64,000 nt of DNA from Metabacillus litoralis. GTDB taxonomy: Bacteria; Bacillota; Bacilli; Bacillales; Bacillaceae. The first letter of the stretch is position 1, and each line of letters starts with the position of its first letter. Shown here in pieces: positions 35,382 through 43,711 of the stretch. A model generated the notes under the pieces. The model had not been told where the DNA came from and did not search any database. It saw only the letters and a list, made by a program, of their open reading frames with translations. The DNA lies in the NCBI RefSeq assembly GCF_020524045.1, contig NZ_JAIVKL010000007.1, positions 186,001 to 250,000 of the forward strand, read 5' to 3'. The position numbers and the translations under genes are program-made.

Positions 35382-35731
35382 AAGAGGTTGGGACATAAGT
35401 ATTTAAGCTAATGATAAACCCGAATTATTAGGTGATCTGTCAATTAAACATCACCCTAATAGTTCGGGTTTTTATTTGCTGTCTTCAATATTTTTTTGAT
35501 TTTCCATACTTTTTTTAAAAACAAGTGGAATAAAGCGGAAGACACTCGACTCCTACGGGTGCTGAGGAAAGGCTGAGACCCCACAGGCGCTTGCGCCGAG
35601 GAGGCTTAGCTTCCTCACCGTGGAAAGCGAGTGTCTGCAGCGCAATGGAACAAACTAGTTTCATACAGCTTAACTGAATTTCGATTTATTCGTCTTTTCC
35701 AATGACTTCTTTAAATATTTCCCAGCCTCTC
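35382..35731. mobile_element. Family C repeat, long form (copy C2)
   Basis: This 350-bp element has ends AAGAGGTTGGGACATAAG and CCCAGCCTCTC. Inside are a terminator-like hairpin (AAACCCGAATTATTAGGTGAT with ATCACCCTAATAGTTCGGGT and a T tail), a GC-rich core in reverse orientation relative to copies C3-C5 (CTGAGACCCCACAGGCGCTT, GCGCCGAGGAGGCTTAGC) and flanks CTGCAGCGCAATGGAAC. It starts 42 bp after the exporter stop and may terminate it. No target duplication is evident. Confidence 0.75.
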
Positions 35732-35881
35732 TTTTTTTATTTTCACTGATGAAATGTTGTTAATAGTAAGTGCAGTGCACATCAAAAACGGTTGAATATA
35801 ATCCAAGCGTTTTATCGTGAATTCTATTATTTATTTTACTTACTACCTTGCTTTTACAATCATTTATCCAATCACCCAATC

Positions 35882-36160
35882 TTACTTGTAAAGTCCATGC
35901 TTTTCTTTTAGAGAATCTGGAGCCAACTTAATCATTCTTTCTAGAATAAAGGTGGCTATGACAATATCATCGACAATTCCGAGCATTGCTAAGAAGTCAG
36001 GAATCAGGTCAAATGGAAAGAACGCGTATGTGCTGATCAATAAGACACCAAGTACTTTTTTATAAGTCTGAACTTCTGATGTGGTAAAGAAATCCTTCAA
36101 AAAGGGGATAAACTTCCAAAACTTAAAAATGAACTTTATTCGTTTAAAATACCTAAACAT
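35882..36160 (-). CDS. DUF1232 (YkvA family) membrane-associated protein
   Basis: This is a 92-residue protein with the DUF1232 signature YAFFPFDLIPDFLAMLGIVDD in its central hydrophobic stretch. Function is unknown; family members are common as small single-copy genes. An upstream GGGGTGATTAC is close to the start. It appears monocistronic. Confidence 0.82.
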   Translation of the reverse strand: MFRYFKRIKFIFKFWKFIPFLKDFFTTSEVQTYKKVLGVLLISTYAFFPFDLIPDFLAMLGIVDDIVIATFILERMIKLAPDSLKEKHGLYK

Positions 36161-36371
36161 GTAATCACCCCTACTTGTTTTGAATGAATAGCTTACAATA
36201 ATTGTTCCAATACTTGTTTGAATTCTAGGGGAGGGTCAGATCTAGTGGTAAAGATGGCTACCTTTTCTTTTAGCTTTACACAATTAAGATCTATTTACCT
36301 TTATATTCTTGAGATGCTACTTGGAAAAGTAAATACTCATTTGTACGTATCTTCATTTATAATCAATAAAG

Positions 36372-36761
36372 TTAGACAACTTTGATAATATCTTGATCTC
36401 TACTTTCTACACCTTCATTAAAGGTTAGTCTTGTTTTGAAACGATAAGAAACATTATCACAAGATACTGGAATATCCTCGGGAAGTTTAAATGTAAAAGA
36501 AACTTTATTATCTTCTTCAGCATTAATTAATTTTGAAGAGAGAATGGTTGTCGTATCTATGACTCTCTCAGTATTTGTAGATTTATCTATTAACACAAGA
36601 TCACTATCAATTCGTTTTAATCGCTGCTCAATGGTTCCACCTTTAATATAAAAATGCCCGTTTATCAGTTCACCTTTATTATAGTTTTCTTTAGGTAAAA
36701 TGAGGTCAATGATCGCAGAACCTATACCTAAAAGTGACATGTATTTTCTTAATAACATCAT
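36372..36761 (-). CDS. Spo0M-like protein (short form)
   Basis: This 129-residue protein has the start of the sporulation-control Spo0M fold: LGIGSAIIDLILPKENYNKGELINGHFYIKGGTIEQRL parallels Spo0M GIGAAKVDTxLexxxxxPGExIxGxVxIKGG. Full Spo0M is about 250 residues with two arrestin-like halves; only the first half is present here and the frame ends normally, so this is either a natural short form or a truncated gene. AGGGGGATATCG precedes the ATG. It follows a small FbpB-like gene by 14 bases and shares its manganese-riboswitch leader. Confidence 0.75.
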   Translation of the reverse strand: MMLLRKYMSLLGIGSAIIDLILPKENYNKGELINGHFYIKGGTIEQRLKRIDSDLVLIDKSTNTERVIDTTTILSSKLINAEEDNKVSFTFKLPEDIPVSCDNVSYRFKTRLTFNEGVESRDQDIIKVV

Positions 36762-36775
36762 CGATATCCCCCTAA

Positions 36776-36904
36776 TTATTTGTTTTGAGAACTGTATTTT
36801 TCATCAATTCGTTTTTCGATTTTTTCTAGTTGTAATTTATCTTTAAGAAGTTCTTCTTTGTTCTTTTTAATTAACTCTACCATTGCCATCTTTTTAGAAA
36901 ACAT
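36776..36904 (-). CDS. Small FbpB-like protein under a manganese riboswitch
   Basis: This 42-residue protein begins MFSKKMAMVELIKKNKEELL and continues KDKLQLEKIEKRIDEKYSSQ. The LIxxNKxELLxDxxxLExIExRxxxK pattern matches the Fur-regulated basic protein B family (PF13040), whose Bacillus subtilis member acts with the small RNA FsrA in iron sparing. AAGGAGAAAATAA is ideally spaced from the ATG at 36904. Its leader holds a yybP-ykoY riboswitch and two terminators, so it should respond to manganese rather than, or in addition to, iron. It is co-transcribed with the Spo0M-like gene. Confidence 0.75.
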   Translation of the reverse strand: MFSKKMAMVELIKKNKEELLKDKLQLEKIEKRIDEKYSSQNK

Positions 36905-36954
36905 TTATTTTCTCCTTTTTTATCGTTCTCCTAAAAGTAAAAGGTTTAATAACA

Positions 36955-37028
36955 AAGAAAAAACCTTTACCAATGAGGTAAAGGTTTTTTTAAAAAAATA
37001 AAGACCTTTACCAAATAGTAAAGGTCTT
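36955..37028 (-). terminator. Two tandem terminators sharing one stem sequence
   Basis: Read on the - strand, hairpin 1 is AAGACCTTTAC-TATTTG-GTAAAGGTCTT with a T-rich tail. Hairpin 2 is AAAAAACCTTTACC-TCATT-GGTAAAGGTTTTTT. The right arm of hairpin 1 (GGTAAAGGT) is perfectly complementary to the left arm of hairpin 2 (ACCTTTACC), so when hairpin 1 is prevented its freed arm could block hairpin 2 as well. Confidence 0.75.
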
Positions 37029-37113
37029 GCTAACAACTTACGTTGCCAACAAAGCCGAGAGTGATAAACTCTGTATTGACGACTTTGTTGTAAAAGCTAC
37101 TCCCCTTTAGGAG
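37024..37113 (-). ncRNA. yybP-ykoY manganese riboswitch (fbpB-like/spo0M-like leader)
   Basis: On the - strand the leader reads AAAGGGGAGTAGC, then ACAAAGTCGTC, then CGGCTTTGTTGGC and GCAAGACCTTTAC. These are the conserved blocks of the yybP-ykoY aptamer and match the + strand copy at 40966-41060 block for block. The 3' block GACCTTT can pair either with AAAGG at the aptamer start or with the first terminator. Mn2+ binding should favour the former and turn expression on. Confidence 0.88.
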
Positions 37114-37186
37114 ACCGATTCAATTAATTAAAGTAATCATAAAGTATTTTTCAATAAACGTCAACATTTTTTTAGAAAATATGTTT

Positions 37187-38119
37187 TTATCTTAGTTTCA
37201 TTGTTTGAAGAATATCGATCATTTGTGGTGTAATTTCTTCTGTTTCTTCTTTGTTCAAATAGTGAATGGTAAAACGAATAAGAACATGATCTATCTTTTT
37301 TACAACAATATTTGTTTGTGTTTTACTATTTGAGCCGTGGAGGAAAAATTCAACATTTTGATAAAATATATGAGATTTATTATTTATAGGATACTCAGTG
37401 ATTTTATTTCCTTTAAGATATGCTATTGAATTCTCCTTAATGTCGGATATGTTTGTTTGTGAATCTAATATTTCAACTCTTGAAAAATATGAACCTTCTT
37501 TCGTGTATTGAAGAATAAATCTTCTAGGTTCTTCTGCGTCAAAAGTAAAGCCTGGTTTTGTTTTTACATAAACATCTAAATTTGATGGATCATAACTTAA
37601 TGGTTGCTCAACTCGATTTTTATTACTGGATACATTCAGCAATTGGCCAGCCTTAATTGTGTGGGATGTTAAATAGTTAATTGATTGTAATTCTTTAACG
37701 GTTAATCCATAATTTCTTGCAATACTGTATAGAGTGTCACCTTTTTTAACAGTTACATTAGTTGGAATAATGAGGTTTTCCCCTGTATAGATTGTATTAG
37801 AAGAAATAGTGTTGATATGTTTTAATTGCGAAACAGTACTGTTGTATTTTTTTGCTAAGCTATATAAGGTGTCTCCTTTCTTAATGGTGATTGTAGTGGG
37901 AATATTCAAGTAACTGCCAGTATAGATCGTCGAAGAAGCAAGATTATTAAGTTGTTTTAGTTCTGTAACAGTGATATCACTTTCTTTAGCAAGATTGTAT
38001 AAAGTATCACCTTCTTTGATTTTATATAGAGTCGATGCATCTGCTACATTTGATGCAAAAAGCCCTGTTAAACCTAAAGTAAGAGCAACCGTTTTAATTA
38101 ATTGATTTTTCCGCTTCAT
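37187..38119 (-). CDS. Secreted protein with three LysM domains
   Basis: This 310-residue exported protein has a signal peptide (about 1-29, ending ASNVADAS) and three LysM repeats (LYKIKEGDTLYNLAKESDIT, ITIKKGDTLYSLAKKYNST, VTVKKGDTLYSIARNYGLT) that bind peptidoglycan. A C-terminal domain of about 140 residues follows that I do not recognise. It has no clear catalytic motif, so it may be a wall-associated binding or spore protein. The start at 38119 follows GGAGGTACACT; the frame is open 51 bases upstream without support. Confidence 0.85.
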   Translation of the reverse strand: MKRKNQLIKTVALTLGLTGLFASNVADASTLYKIKEGDTLYNLAKESDITVTELKQLNNLASSTIYTGSYLNIPTTITIKKGDTLYSLAKKYNSTVSQLKHINTISSNTIYTGENLIIPTNVTVKKGDTLYSIARNYGLTVKELQSINYLTSHTIKAGQLLNVSSNKNRVEQPLSYDPSNLDVYVKTKPGFTFDAEEPRRFILQYTKEGSYFSRVEILDSQTNISDIKENSIAYLKGNKITEYPINNKSHIFYQNVEFFLHGSNSKTQTNIVVKKIDHVLIRFTIHYLNKEETEEITPQMIDILQTMKLR

Positions 38120-38481
38120 AGTGTACCTCCATTTTGATTGATTAGAGCTAGTTACGGATGGAGAGATCATGATTTAGGTTTTATTGAATTCATTAGATTG
38201 TTCCGTATTACTGTATTTGACGTATGAAAAATTAGAGAGGTTTCACAGAGATAAGCCTATTTTTAACTATTTGTCATAACAGGTGAAATATGGAGAAATT
38301 TGCAGATTTTTTTTGTGGGAATTTAAAGTGTTTAAATGAGACTTTTTTGTTCTATCGGGTTATAATTTTGAATATAATAATTTTCACGAATGAACTGTGT
38401 GAAATAGCTATTACAGTTTGTTTCACGTATATAGCAATAATTAAAAGCCTTATATTTTGGTAGAAGGGTGTGTGTAATAAC

Positions 38482-38652
38482 ATGGAAGCTAAAATTAATA
38501 ACAATATTACAGTTAATTCAACAATCTCTTTAAAAGGTATTGTGAAAGCTATTTTTCAAGATACTGTACATGTACAAATTGGTGGGAAAATTATTACCAT
38601 GCCAATTACTGATTATAATATTTTAACAGGTGATCAGACAAAGAATGATTAA
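38482..38652 (+). CDS. Small conserved protein, possibly DUF2187-like
   Basis: This is a 56-residue protein with one short beta-rich stretch (GIVKAIFQDTVHVQIGGKII) resembling the KOW/SH3-like strand pattern of DUF2187 proteins; I cannot confirm the family. ATG at 38482 is preferred. AGAAGGGTG lies about a dozen bases upstream and a GTG at 38470 overlaps it. A terminator follows at once, so it is its own unit. The preceding 360-bp gap has no feature I can name. Confidence 0.5.
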   Translation: MEAKINNNITVNSTISLKGIVKAIFQDTVHVQIGGKIITMPITDYNILTGDQTKND

Positions 38653-38654
38653 AT

Positions 38655-38695
38655 GAAAAAATCGCGACGTGTGTAACTACGTTGCGATTTTTACG
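38655..38695 (+). terminator. Terminator after the small gene
   Basis: AAAAATCGCGACGT pairs with ACGTTGCGATTTTT. Being flanked by A and T runs, it may also serve the desR side. Confidence 0.8.
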
Positions 38696-38744
38696 TTTAG
38701 GATTTTATAATTATTCCAAGATACACAATATATGTGACGTCAAA

Positions 38745-39344
38745 TTATTTAAACCAACCTTTTTCTTTTGATTGAGTAATAGCTTCAATTCTATTTTTAA
38801 CATCTAATTTTTCTAATATCGTGGAAATATAGTTTCGAACAGTTCCTGTTTTAAGACTAAGTTGATCAGCAATTTCCTTCGTATTTAAGCCATCTGCTAC
38901 TAGTTCTAATACCTCTTTTTCTCGATCTGTTAATGGATTTTCCTCACTGTATACATCATCCATTAATTCTGGAGCATAAATTCTTCTACCGGCAATAATG
39001 TCTCGAATAGAGCTTGCTAGCTCGTCGCTAGGGCTATCTTTTAAAAGATAGCCCTTTACACCTGCTTTTAAAGCTCTTTGAAAATAACCAGATCGAGAAA
39101 ATGTTGTAAGTATTATGACTTTACAATCAAAGTCCTTAAGATTTTCAGCTGCCTCAAGACCAGTCATACCTGGCATTTCGATATCCATTATACAAATATC
39201 AGGTTGATGTTGTTTAACGAGAGTTAGTGCTTCTTTGCCGTTACTAGCCTTACCGACTACTTCCATATCATCTTCTAAATTAAGTAAAGACCCTAAGGCA
39301 CCTAAAAGCATTTGTTGATCTTCCGCAATAACAATCCTAATCAT
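38745..39344 (-). CDS. desR: Membrane-fluidity response regulator DesR
   Basis: This 199-residue NarL-type regulator resembles Bacillus subtilis DesR along its length. It starts with IAEDQQMLLGALGSLLNLEDD, the phosphoryl acceptor Asp is in CIMDIEMPG, and the helix-turn-helix is PLTDREKEVLELVADGLNTKEI followed by KTGTVRNYI. It turns on the fatty acid desaturase gene in the cold. The start overlaps no other gene and lies 11 bases after desK, so both are in one operon. The desaturase gene itself is not in this window. Confidence 0.93.
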   Translation of the reverse strand: MIRIVIAEDQQMLLGALGSLLNLEDDMEVVGKASNGKEALTLVKQHQPDICIMDIEMPGMTGLEAAENLKDFDCKVIILTTFSRSGYFQRALKAGVKGYLLKDSPSDELASSIRDIIAGRRIYAPELMDDVYSEENPLTDREKEVLELVADGLNTKEIADQLSLKTGTVRNYISTILEKLDVKNRIEAITQSKEKGWFK

Positions 39345-39355
39345 AATAGTCCCTC

Positions 39356-40474
39356 CTAATCCATCTGTTTTACGACATTAGGTACTTTTATGACTAGCGT
39401 TGTACCATTTTCCGTAATGATTTCCAAATTACCATTAACAAATTCAAGGCGCTCTCTCATACCAGAAAGTCCATTTCCTTTGATGAAATCGTCCGTTTCA
39501 CAACCAATTCCATCATCTTTCACAATCATTTTTATTTCATTTTCTGTTTGCTCTAATGAAATATAACAAGTAGAAGCTTTACTATGTCGAACAACATTTG
39601 TGACCGCCTCTTTTAAACACATGCTTAAAATATTTTCACTTAATAAGGGGACATTGGATAATGAAGTTTTCTCGTCCATAACAAAACGGATTTGTCCGGC
39701 ACTTAGAATTTGTTTCACATGGATTAATTCATCCTTTAATCGAATTCCTCTCATCTGTGAAACAATCTTTCTCACCTCATTCAGAGCGGTTCTAGCAGTT
39801 TGCTGGACATCCTTCATCTCATTTTTCGCTTGTTCAGGATCTTTATAAATGATTTTCCTTGCTAAATCACTTTTAAGACCAATCATTGATAGCTTTTGTC
39901 CTAATGTATCATGAAGATCACGAGCTATTCGCTGTCTTTCTTCTAATATTACTAATTCAGAGATTCTTTTATTTGCATCCTCAAGCTTTTCTTGAAGTTG
40001 ATCGCGTTCTTTGCGATTATGAACACTAAACGGTAATAATACGACACTAAGAGAGCTTATTAAAACGAAGGGTAGCTGTTTTAATAGGAGTGCCTCATGT
40101 AGTACAATACTAAAATTAATCGCAATCGCTGTTATTACCAAATGGACGATATATAAGGTTAGAAAAGGAACGCGATCCTTTATATTTCCAATATAATAAG
40201 CAATATAAAAGGAAAAATAAAAATAGTTAAAAAGATATGTGGATGTAAAGGAAATCCCAATGAGAATGCAGGCTAATACATAAATTCTCCAGCTCTTAGC
40301 AATAAAGGCATAGCGAAAAGTAATGAAAAATACAATCGTTAATAAGATTCCGACAATAATTTCCGCTGTAGAAGAGGACTGGAAAATAAAATAAAAAGGT
40401 AAAATGCTTAAAAATGCCCATATATAGGGGGATACTCCGCTGCTTTTCTGGAGAATCGTAAATTTCTTCTTCAT
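39356..40474 (-). CDS. desK: Membrane thermosensor histidine kinase DesK
   Basis: This is a 372-residue kinase with five membrane helices in the first 150 residues, the thermosensing part. A coiled-coil linker and the HisKA_3 box QRIARDLHDTLGQKLSMIGL with its phosphorylated histidine follow, then an ATPase domain (EAVTNVVRHS, DDGIGCE, GNGLSGMRERLEF). The match to Bacillus subtilis DesK covers the whole protein. It senses membrane thickening at low temperature and phosphorylates DesR. In Bacillus subtilis the operon is des-desK-desR; here desK has no desaturase upstream. Confidence 0.93.
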   Translation of the reverse strand: MKKKFTILQKSSGVSPYIWAFLSILPFYFIFQSSSTAEIIVGILLTIVFFITFRYAFIAKSWRIYVLACILIGISFTSTYLFNYFYFSFYIAYYIGNIKDRVPFLTLYIVHLVITAIAINFSIVLHEALLLKQLPFVLISSLSVVLLPFSVHNRKERDQLQEKLEDANKRISELVILEERQRIARDLHDTLGQKLSMIGLKSDLARKIIYKDPEQAKNEMKDVQQTARTALNEVRKIVSQMRGIRLKDELIHVKQILSAGQIRFVMDEKTSLSNVPLLSENILSMCLKEAVTNVVRHSKASTCYISLEQTENEIKMIVKDDGIGCETDDFIKGNGLSGMRERLEFVNGNLEIITENGTTLVIKVPNVVKQMD

Positions 40475-40901
40475 AATTCAGCCTTCTTTAATGAAATGAC
40501 ATAAGATATTTTTAGTGATATTTTACCATAATTCTCTATTTTTTGCTTGAAATACTGCCAACAATAAAAACTTACCAAAGGAAATTTAATTCCCTCTTAT
40601 ATAATTTTAATACCGTTCCTTAACAAATAGACGTATTTTGAATAATTTCATTTAGTTTGAATTTTTTGTCTAACATTCTCCTATTTCCAAGAGACAAGAT
40701 TGAACTTAAATATGTTATTTATATGTTCTGTATTATTGACTATGTTAAAGGTTAATGTAGTTTTTTTCTCATTGTTTATTGCAACGTAAATACCAAAGTA
40801 AACAATATCTGCAATGGCAATAACAAAACATATACGGTACCTTCCACTAAAAAAAGAGTTGCAATTCTCTTAATCTAGGAATTTATACTTTTTAGAAATA
40901 A

Positions 40902-40930
40902 TAGACATATAGTAGATGTTAAAGTATAAT
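40902..40930 (+). promoter_or_regulatory. Promoter of the riboswitch-terC unit
   Basis: TAGACA at 40902-40907 and TATAAT at 40925-40930 are separated by 17 bp and lie about 40 bp before the aptamer. The rest of the gap from 40475 shows no other feature I can name. Confidence 0.75.
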
Positions 40931-40959
40931 GAAGAACATCATTAACAATCCAAAAAACT

Positions 40960-41060
40960 TCCAACGTAAAGGGGAGTAGCGTCAGGTGTATCCTGAAACA
41001 AAGTCGTCATCACATGAACAGTTGTTCATCGGCTTTGTTGGCATATTTTGTGCTTAGCGA
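40960..41060 (+). ncRNA. yybP-ykoY manganese riboswitch before terC
   Basis: The leader contains AACGTAAAGGGGAGTAGC, ACAAAGTCGTCATCAC, CGGCTTTGTTGGC and GCGAGACCTTTGCC, the conserved parts of the yybP-ykoY (Mn2+) aptamer. The gene behind it is of the TerC/YjbE type normally controlled by this RNA. Binding of Mn2+ should pair AAAGG with CCTTT and prevent the terminator. Confidence 0.94.
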
Positions 41061-41097
41061 GACCTTTGCCTATATGGCAAAGGTCTCTTCTTTTTTG
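41059..41097 (+). terminator. Riboswitch-controlled terminator
   Basis: GAGACCTTTGCC-TATAT-GGCAAAGGTCTC is followed by TTCTTTTTT. Its left arm overlaps the aptamer closing strand, so it is mutually exclusive with the metal-bound form. Confidence 0.9.
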
Positions 41098-41141
41098 GGT
41101 TTTTTTAAATAATTAAAACTATTGTTTTAGGGGGAACACCA

Positions 41142-41840
41142 TTGGAAATGGAATTTCTTAGTGCACTTTTAGCTATTGTTGTCATTGATTTAGTTCTTGC
41201 AGGAGATAACGCAATCTTAATTGGACTTGCTGCAAGAAACCTACCAAAGCACCAACAAAAGAAAGTTATTTTATGGGGATCACTTGGGGCTATCATTATT
41301 CGTATTATTGCGACTTTAGCAGTCGTGTGGCTTTTAGAAATACCAGGTCTTCATTTAGTAGGTGGTTTACTACTAGTTGTTATTGCTTATAAATTACTTG
41401 TTGATGATTCTGATCATGGGGATGTAAAAGCTGGAGACAACTTTTGGGCAGCGATTCGTACAGTAATTATCGCGGATGCTTTAATGGGACTTGATAATGT
41501 ACTAGCAGTAGCAGGTGCATCACATGGTAATATGACTTTAGTTATCATTGGTTTATTGATATCAGTACCGGTAGTTATGTGGGGAAGTACACTTATTCTT
41601 AAGTGGATTGATCGTTACCCAATCATCGTTACTATAGGATCAGCTGTACTTGCATGGACGGCATCTAAGATGATTGTAGGAGAACACTTCTTAAGCGGTC
41701 TATTTGGAAACAACTTTGTGAAGTATGGTTTTGAATTATTAGTTGTTGCTGGGGTTATTTTAACTGCAAGATATGTTAAAGCAAAAGCAGTAGCAAATAA
41801 AGAGGAAACAGTGCTCTTAAAAACTGGATCTTCTAACTAA
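41142..41840 (+). CDS. yjbE: TerC family membrane protein (YjbE-type), manganese exporter
   Basis: This 232-residue membrane protein has about seven helices. The metal-binding aspartates sit in IDLVLAGDNAILIGLA and ADALMGLDNVLAVAGA, the two halves of the TerC fold. The YjbE subgroup is defined by its riboswitch, which is present here. It probably removes excess Mn2+ or loads metal onto exported enzymes. TTG at 41142 follows AGGGGGAACACCA; ATG at 41148 is an alternative. Confidence 0.9.
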   Translation: MEMEFLSALLAIVVIDLVLAGDNAILIGLAARNLPKHQQKKVILWGSLGAIIIRIIATLAVVWLLEIPGLHLVGGLLLVVIAYKLLVDDSDHGDVKAGDNFWAAIRTVIIADALMGLDNVLAVAGASHGNMTLVIIGLLISVPVVMWGSTLILKWIDRYPIIVTIGSAVLAWTASKMIVGEHFLSGLFGNNFVKYGFELLVVAGVILTARYVKAKAVANKEETVLLKTGSSN

Positions 41841-41848
41841 GTAAATAA

Positions 41849-41891
41849 TAAAAAAGGATCAAATCATGTTCAATGATTTGATCCTTTTTTG
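41849..41891. terminator. Bidirectional terminator between terC and glycerate kinase
   Basis: AAAAAAGGATCAAATCAT and ATGATTTGATCCTTTTTT form a long stem around GTTCA with A and T tails, usable from both strands. Confidence 0.88.
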
Positions 41892-41956
41892 GACTTTCAG
41901 AAGTGGATTATAGTAAATGGTAAGGTGAACATATTCTTTTAGTAATCTCATTTAAA

Positions 41957-42118
41957 GGCTCTTTTCTGAAAGATTGTTGCTAATTGACTTAATTATGCAG
42001 TGTAAACATTGTTGTTAAAGCAAAATAGGTACTATCCTATGAAGAAAAGATGCCATTATGCTTTATATAGTGCTGTTTACTTGGAGTTGTTAAAGCAACA
42101 AAGTTTACGAAAACAGCC
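41957..42118 (+). mobile_element. Family B MITE-like repeat, copy 3
   Basis: This 162-bp element starts with GGCTCTTTTCTGAAAGATTG and ends with CAAAGTTTACGAAAACAGCC. Flanks are CATTTAAA (41949-41956) and TATTTAAA (42119-42126), a target duplication with one change. Its right end supplies the glycerate kinase stop codon: the gene now ends in TAG, and would have ended in TGA at the same position without the insertion. Confidence 0.87.
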
Positions 42119-43260
42119 TATTTAAAAAGTCCCAAACTTATAAGTGAAGCAATATTTTTAGCTGTTTTTGTTGTGTAAGTATCTGCTTGTTTTAAAGCCT
42201 GCGATAAAGGAATTGCACCTGGAACGATACTAAATAAAGCATCAATTCCATGGTTTTTAACGATTTCACTATCATTTGATATTTCTCCAGCAATCGCAAT
42301 AACAGGAATGTTGAATTTTTTAGCAGCTCTTGCCACTCCAATTGGTGTTTTTCCATGAATCGTTTGAGAATCAATTCTTCCTTCTCCAGTAATGACAAGT
42401 GATGCATTTTTAACATGGTGATCAAAATTGACTTTCTCCAAAACAATATCAACACCTTTTTTAAATTGAGCTAATGATAAAGCAGCCATTGCACCAAACC
42501 CAAGGCCACCAGCTGCTCCAGCTCCAGGATTATTCCTCAAGTCTACATGTAAGTATGATTCAATCATTGAAGCGAAATGAGCTAAGTTATTATCGAGTAT
42601 TTCTATCATTTTAGGTGAAGCACCTTTTTGTGGCCCAAAGACCGATGATGCTCCATTTGGACCTAATAAAGGATGATTAACATCACAAGCTACTTCAATT
42701 TTTGTCGTGTGTAATCGTTTATCAATGGTCGTTAGATCTACTGATGACAACTCAATTAAATTTGATCCACCAAACCTAATTTGTTTTCCTTTACTATTTA
42801 GTAATTGTCCTCCAAGAGCTTGAATCATACCAGCACCACCATCATTTGTGGCGCTTCCACCAATTCCGAGAATAATGTGCTTTACTCCGTAATCTAAGGC
42901 AGCAGATATTAGCTCTCCTGTTCCATAGCTAGTTGTAATGAGTGGATTTCTCTTTTCTTGTGGAACAAGTTGTAATCCAGATGCTGCAGCCATCTCAACT
43001 ATAGCTGTTTCACCATTTCCCGATAAACCAAAATATGCATGTATAGGTATTCCTAATGGACCGATCACTTGTTTTTCAAGAATTCTTCCTTGTGTTGCAT
43101 CAACGATTGATTGAACTGTTCCTTCACCACCATCTGCCATTGGGATTTTTACATACTCAGCATCTGGCAATATTTCTTTGAAGCCTGTCTCTATAAAATT
43201 AGCAACCTCAATTGCTGTTAAGCTTTCTTTAAACGAATCAGGGGCAATAACGATTTTCAT
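42118..43260 (-). CDS. glxK: Glycerate kinase
   Basis: This 380-residue kinase of the GckA/GarK-type family begins MKIVIAPDSFKESLTAIEVA. It has the conserved IPMADGGEGTVQSIV, GIGGSATNDGGAGMIQALG and ITGEGRIDSQTIHGKTPIGVA blocks. It phosphorylates D-glycerate with ATP and feeds glyoxylate or glucarate breakdown into glycolysis. It is monocistronic, and AGGAGTGTATCAAA precedes the start. The 450-bp gap upstream is AT-rich and I see nothing else in it. Its stop codon overlaps the edge of a family B repeat. Confidence 0.92.
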   Translation of the reverse strand: MKIVIAPDSFKESLTAIEVANFIETGFKEILPDAEYVKIPMADGGEGTVQSIVDATQGRILEKQVIGPLGIPIHAYFGLSGNGETAIVEMAAASGLQLVPQEKRNPLITTSYGTGELISAALDYGVKHIILGIGGSATNDGGAGMIQALGGQLLNSKGKQIRFGGSNLIELSSVDLTTIDKRLHTTKIEVACDVNHPLLGPNGASSVFGPQKGASPKMIEILDNNLAHFASMIESYLHVDLRNNPGAGAAGGLGFGAMAALSLAQFKKGVDIVLEKVNFDHHVKNASLVITGEGRIDSQTIHGKTPIGVARAAKKFNIPVIAIAGEISNDSEIVKNHGIDALFSIVPGAIPLSQALKQADTYTTKTAKNIASLISLGLFK

Positions 43261-43711
43261 TTTGATACACTCCTATCTAATCTTAAAGGGTGTTTTGTGA
43301 ACTTTGTATGATATGGTGTAGCATAGTATGATTATAAAGTTTTTCTGGAAAAATTTTTATAAAAAATTGTAACTCTTCTGAATTAGATTCGACTAATCTA
43401 TGTAAAGCTTATTTTAAAAGGGAATGTTAGTATATTCTGAAAAAATCGTTTATTCTAACAGTTTATTATCCAAATAAATAGAGGTTCTTCTCAACTTAAT
43501 GTATGGTAACTCCTTTATTTGAAATCACTACATTGACAACTAATAACCTATTAAATTTTCCTGAAATAATAGTTGAAATTACTTAGAGTAAAATCTATAA
43601 TACTATAGGTGAAGTGACATTTCTATTATTTACAATATATGTTTTAAATTGTAATTAGTAAAATGTCTTCATACATACATATCAGAAAAAAGAATAATGG
43701 AGGGTTTTAAC

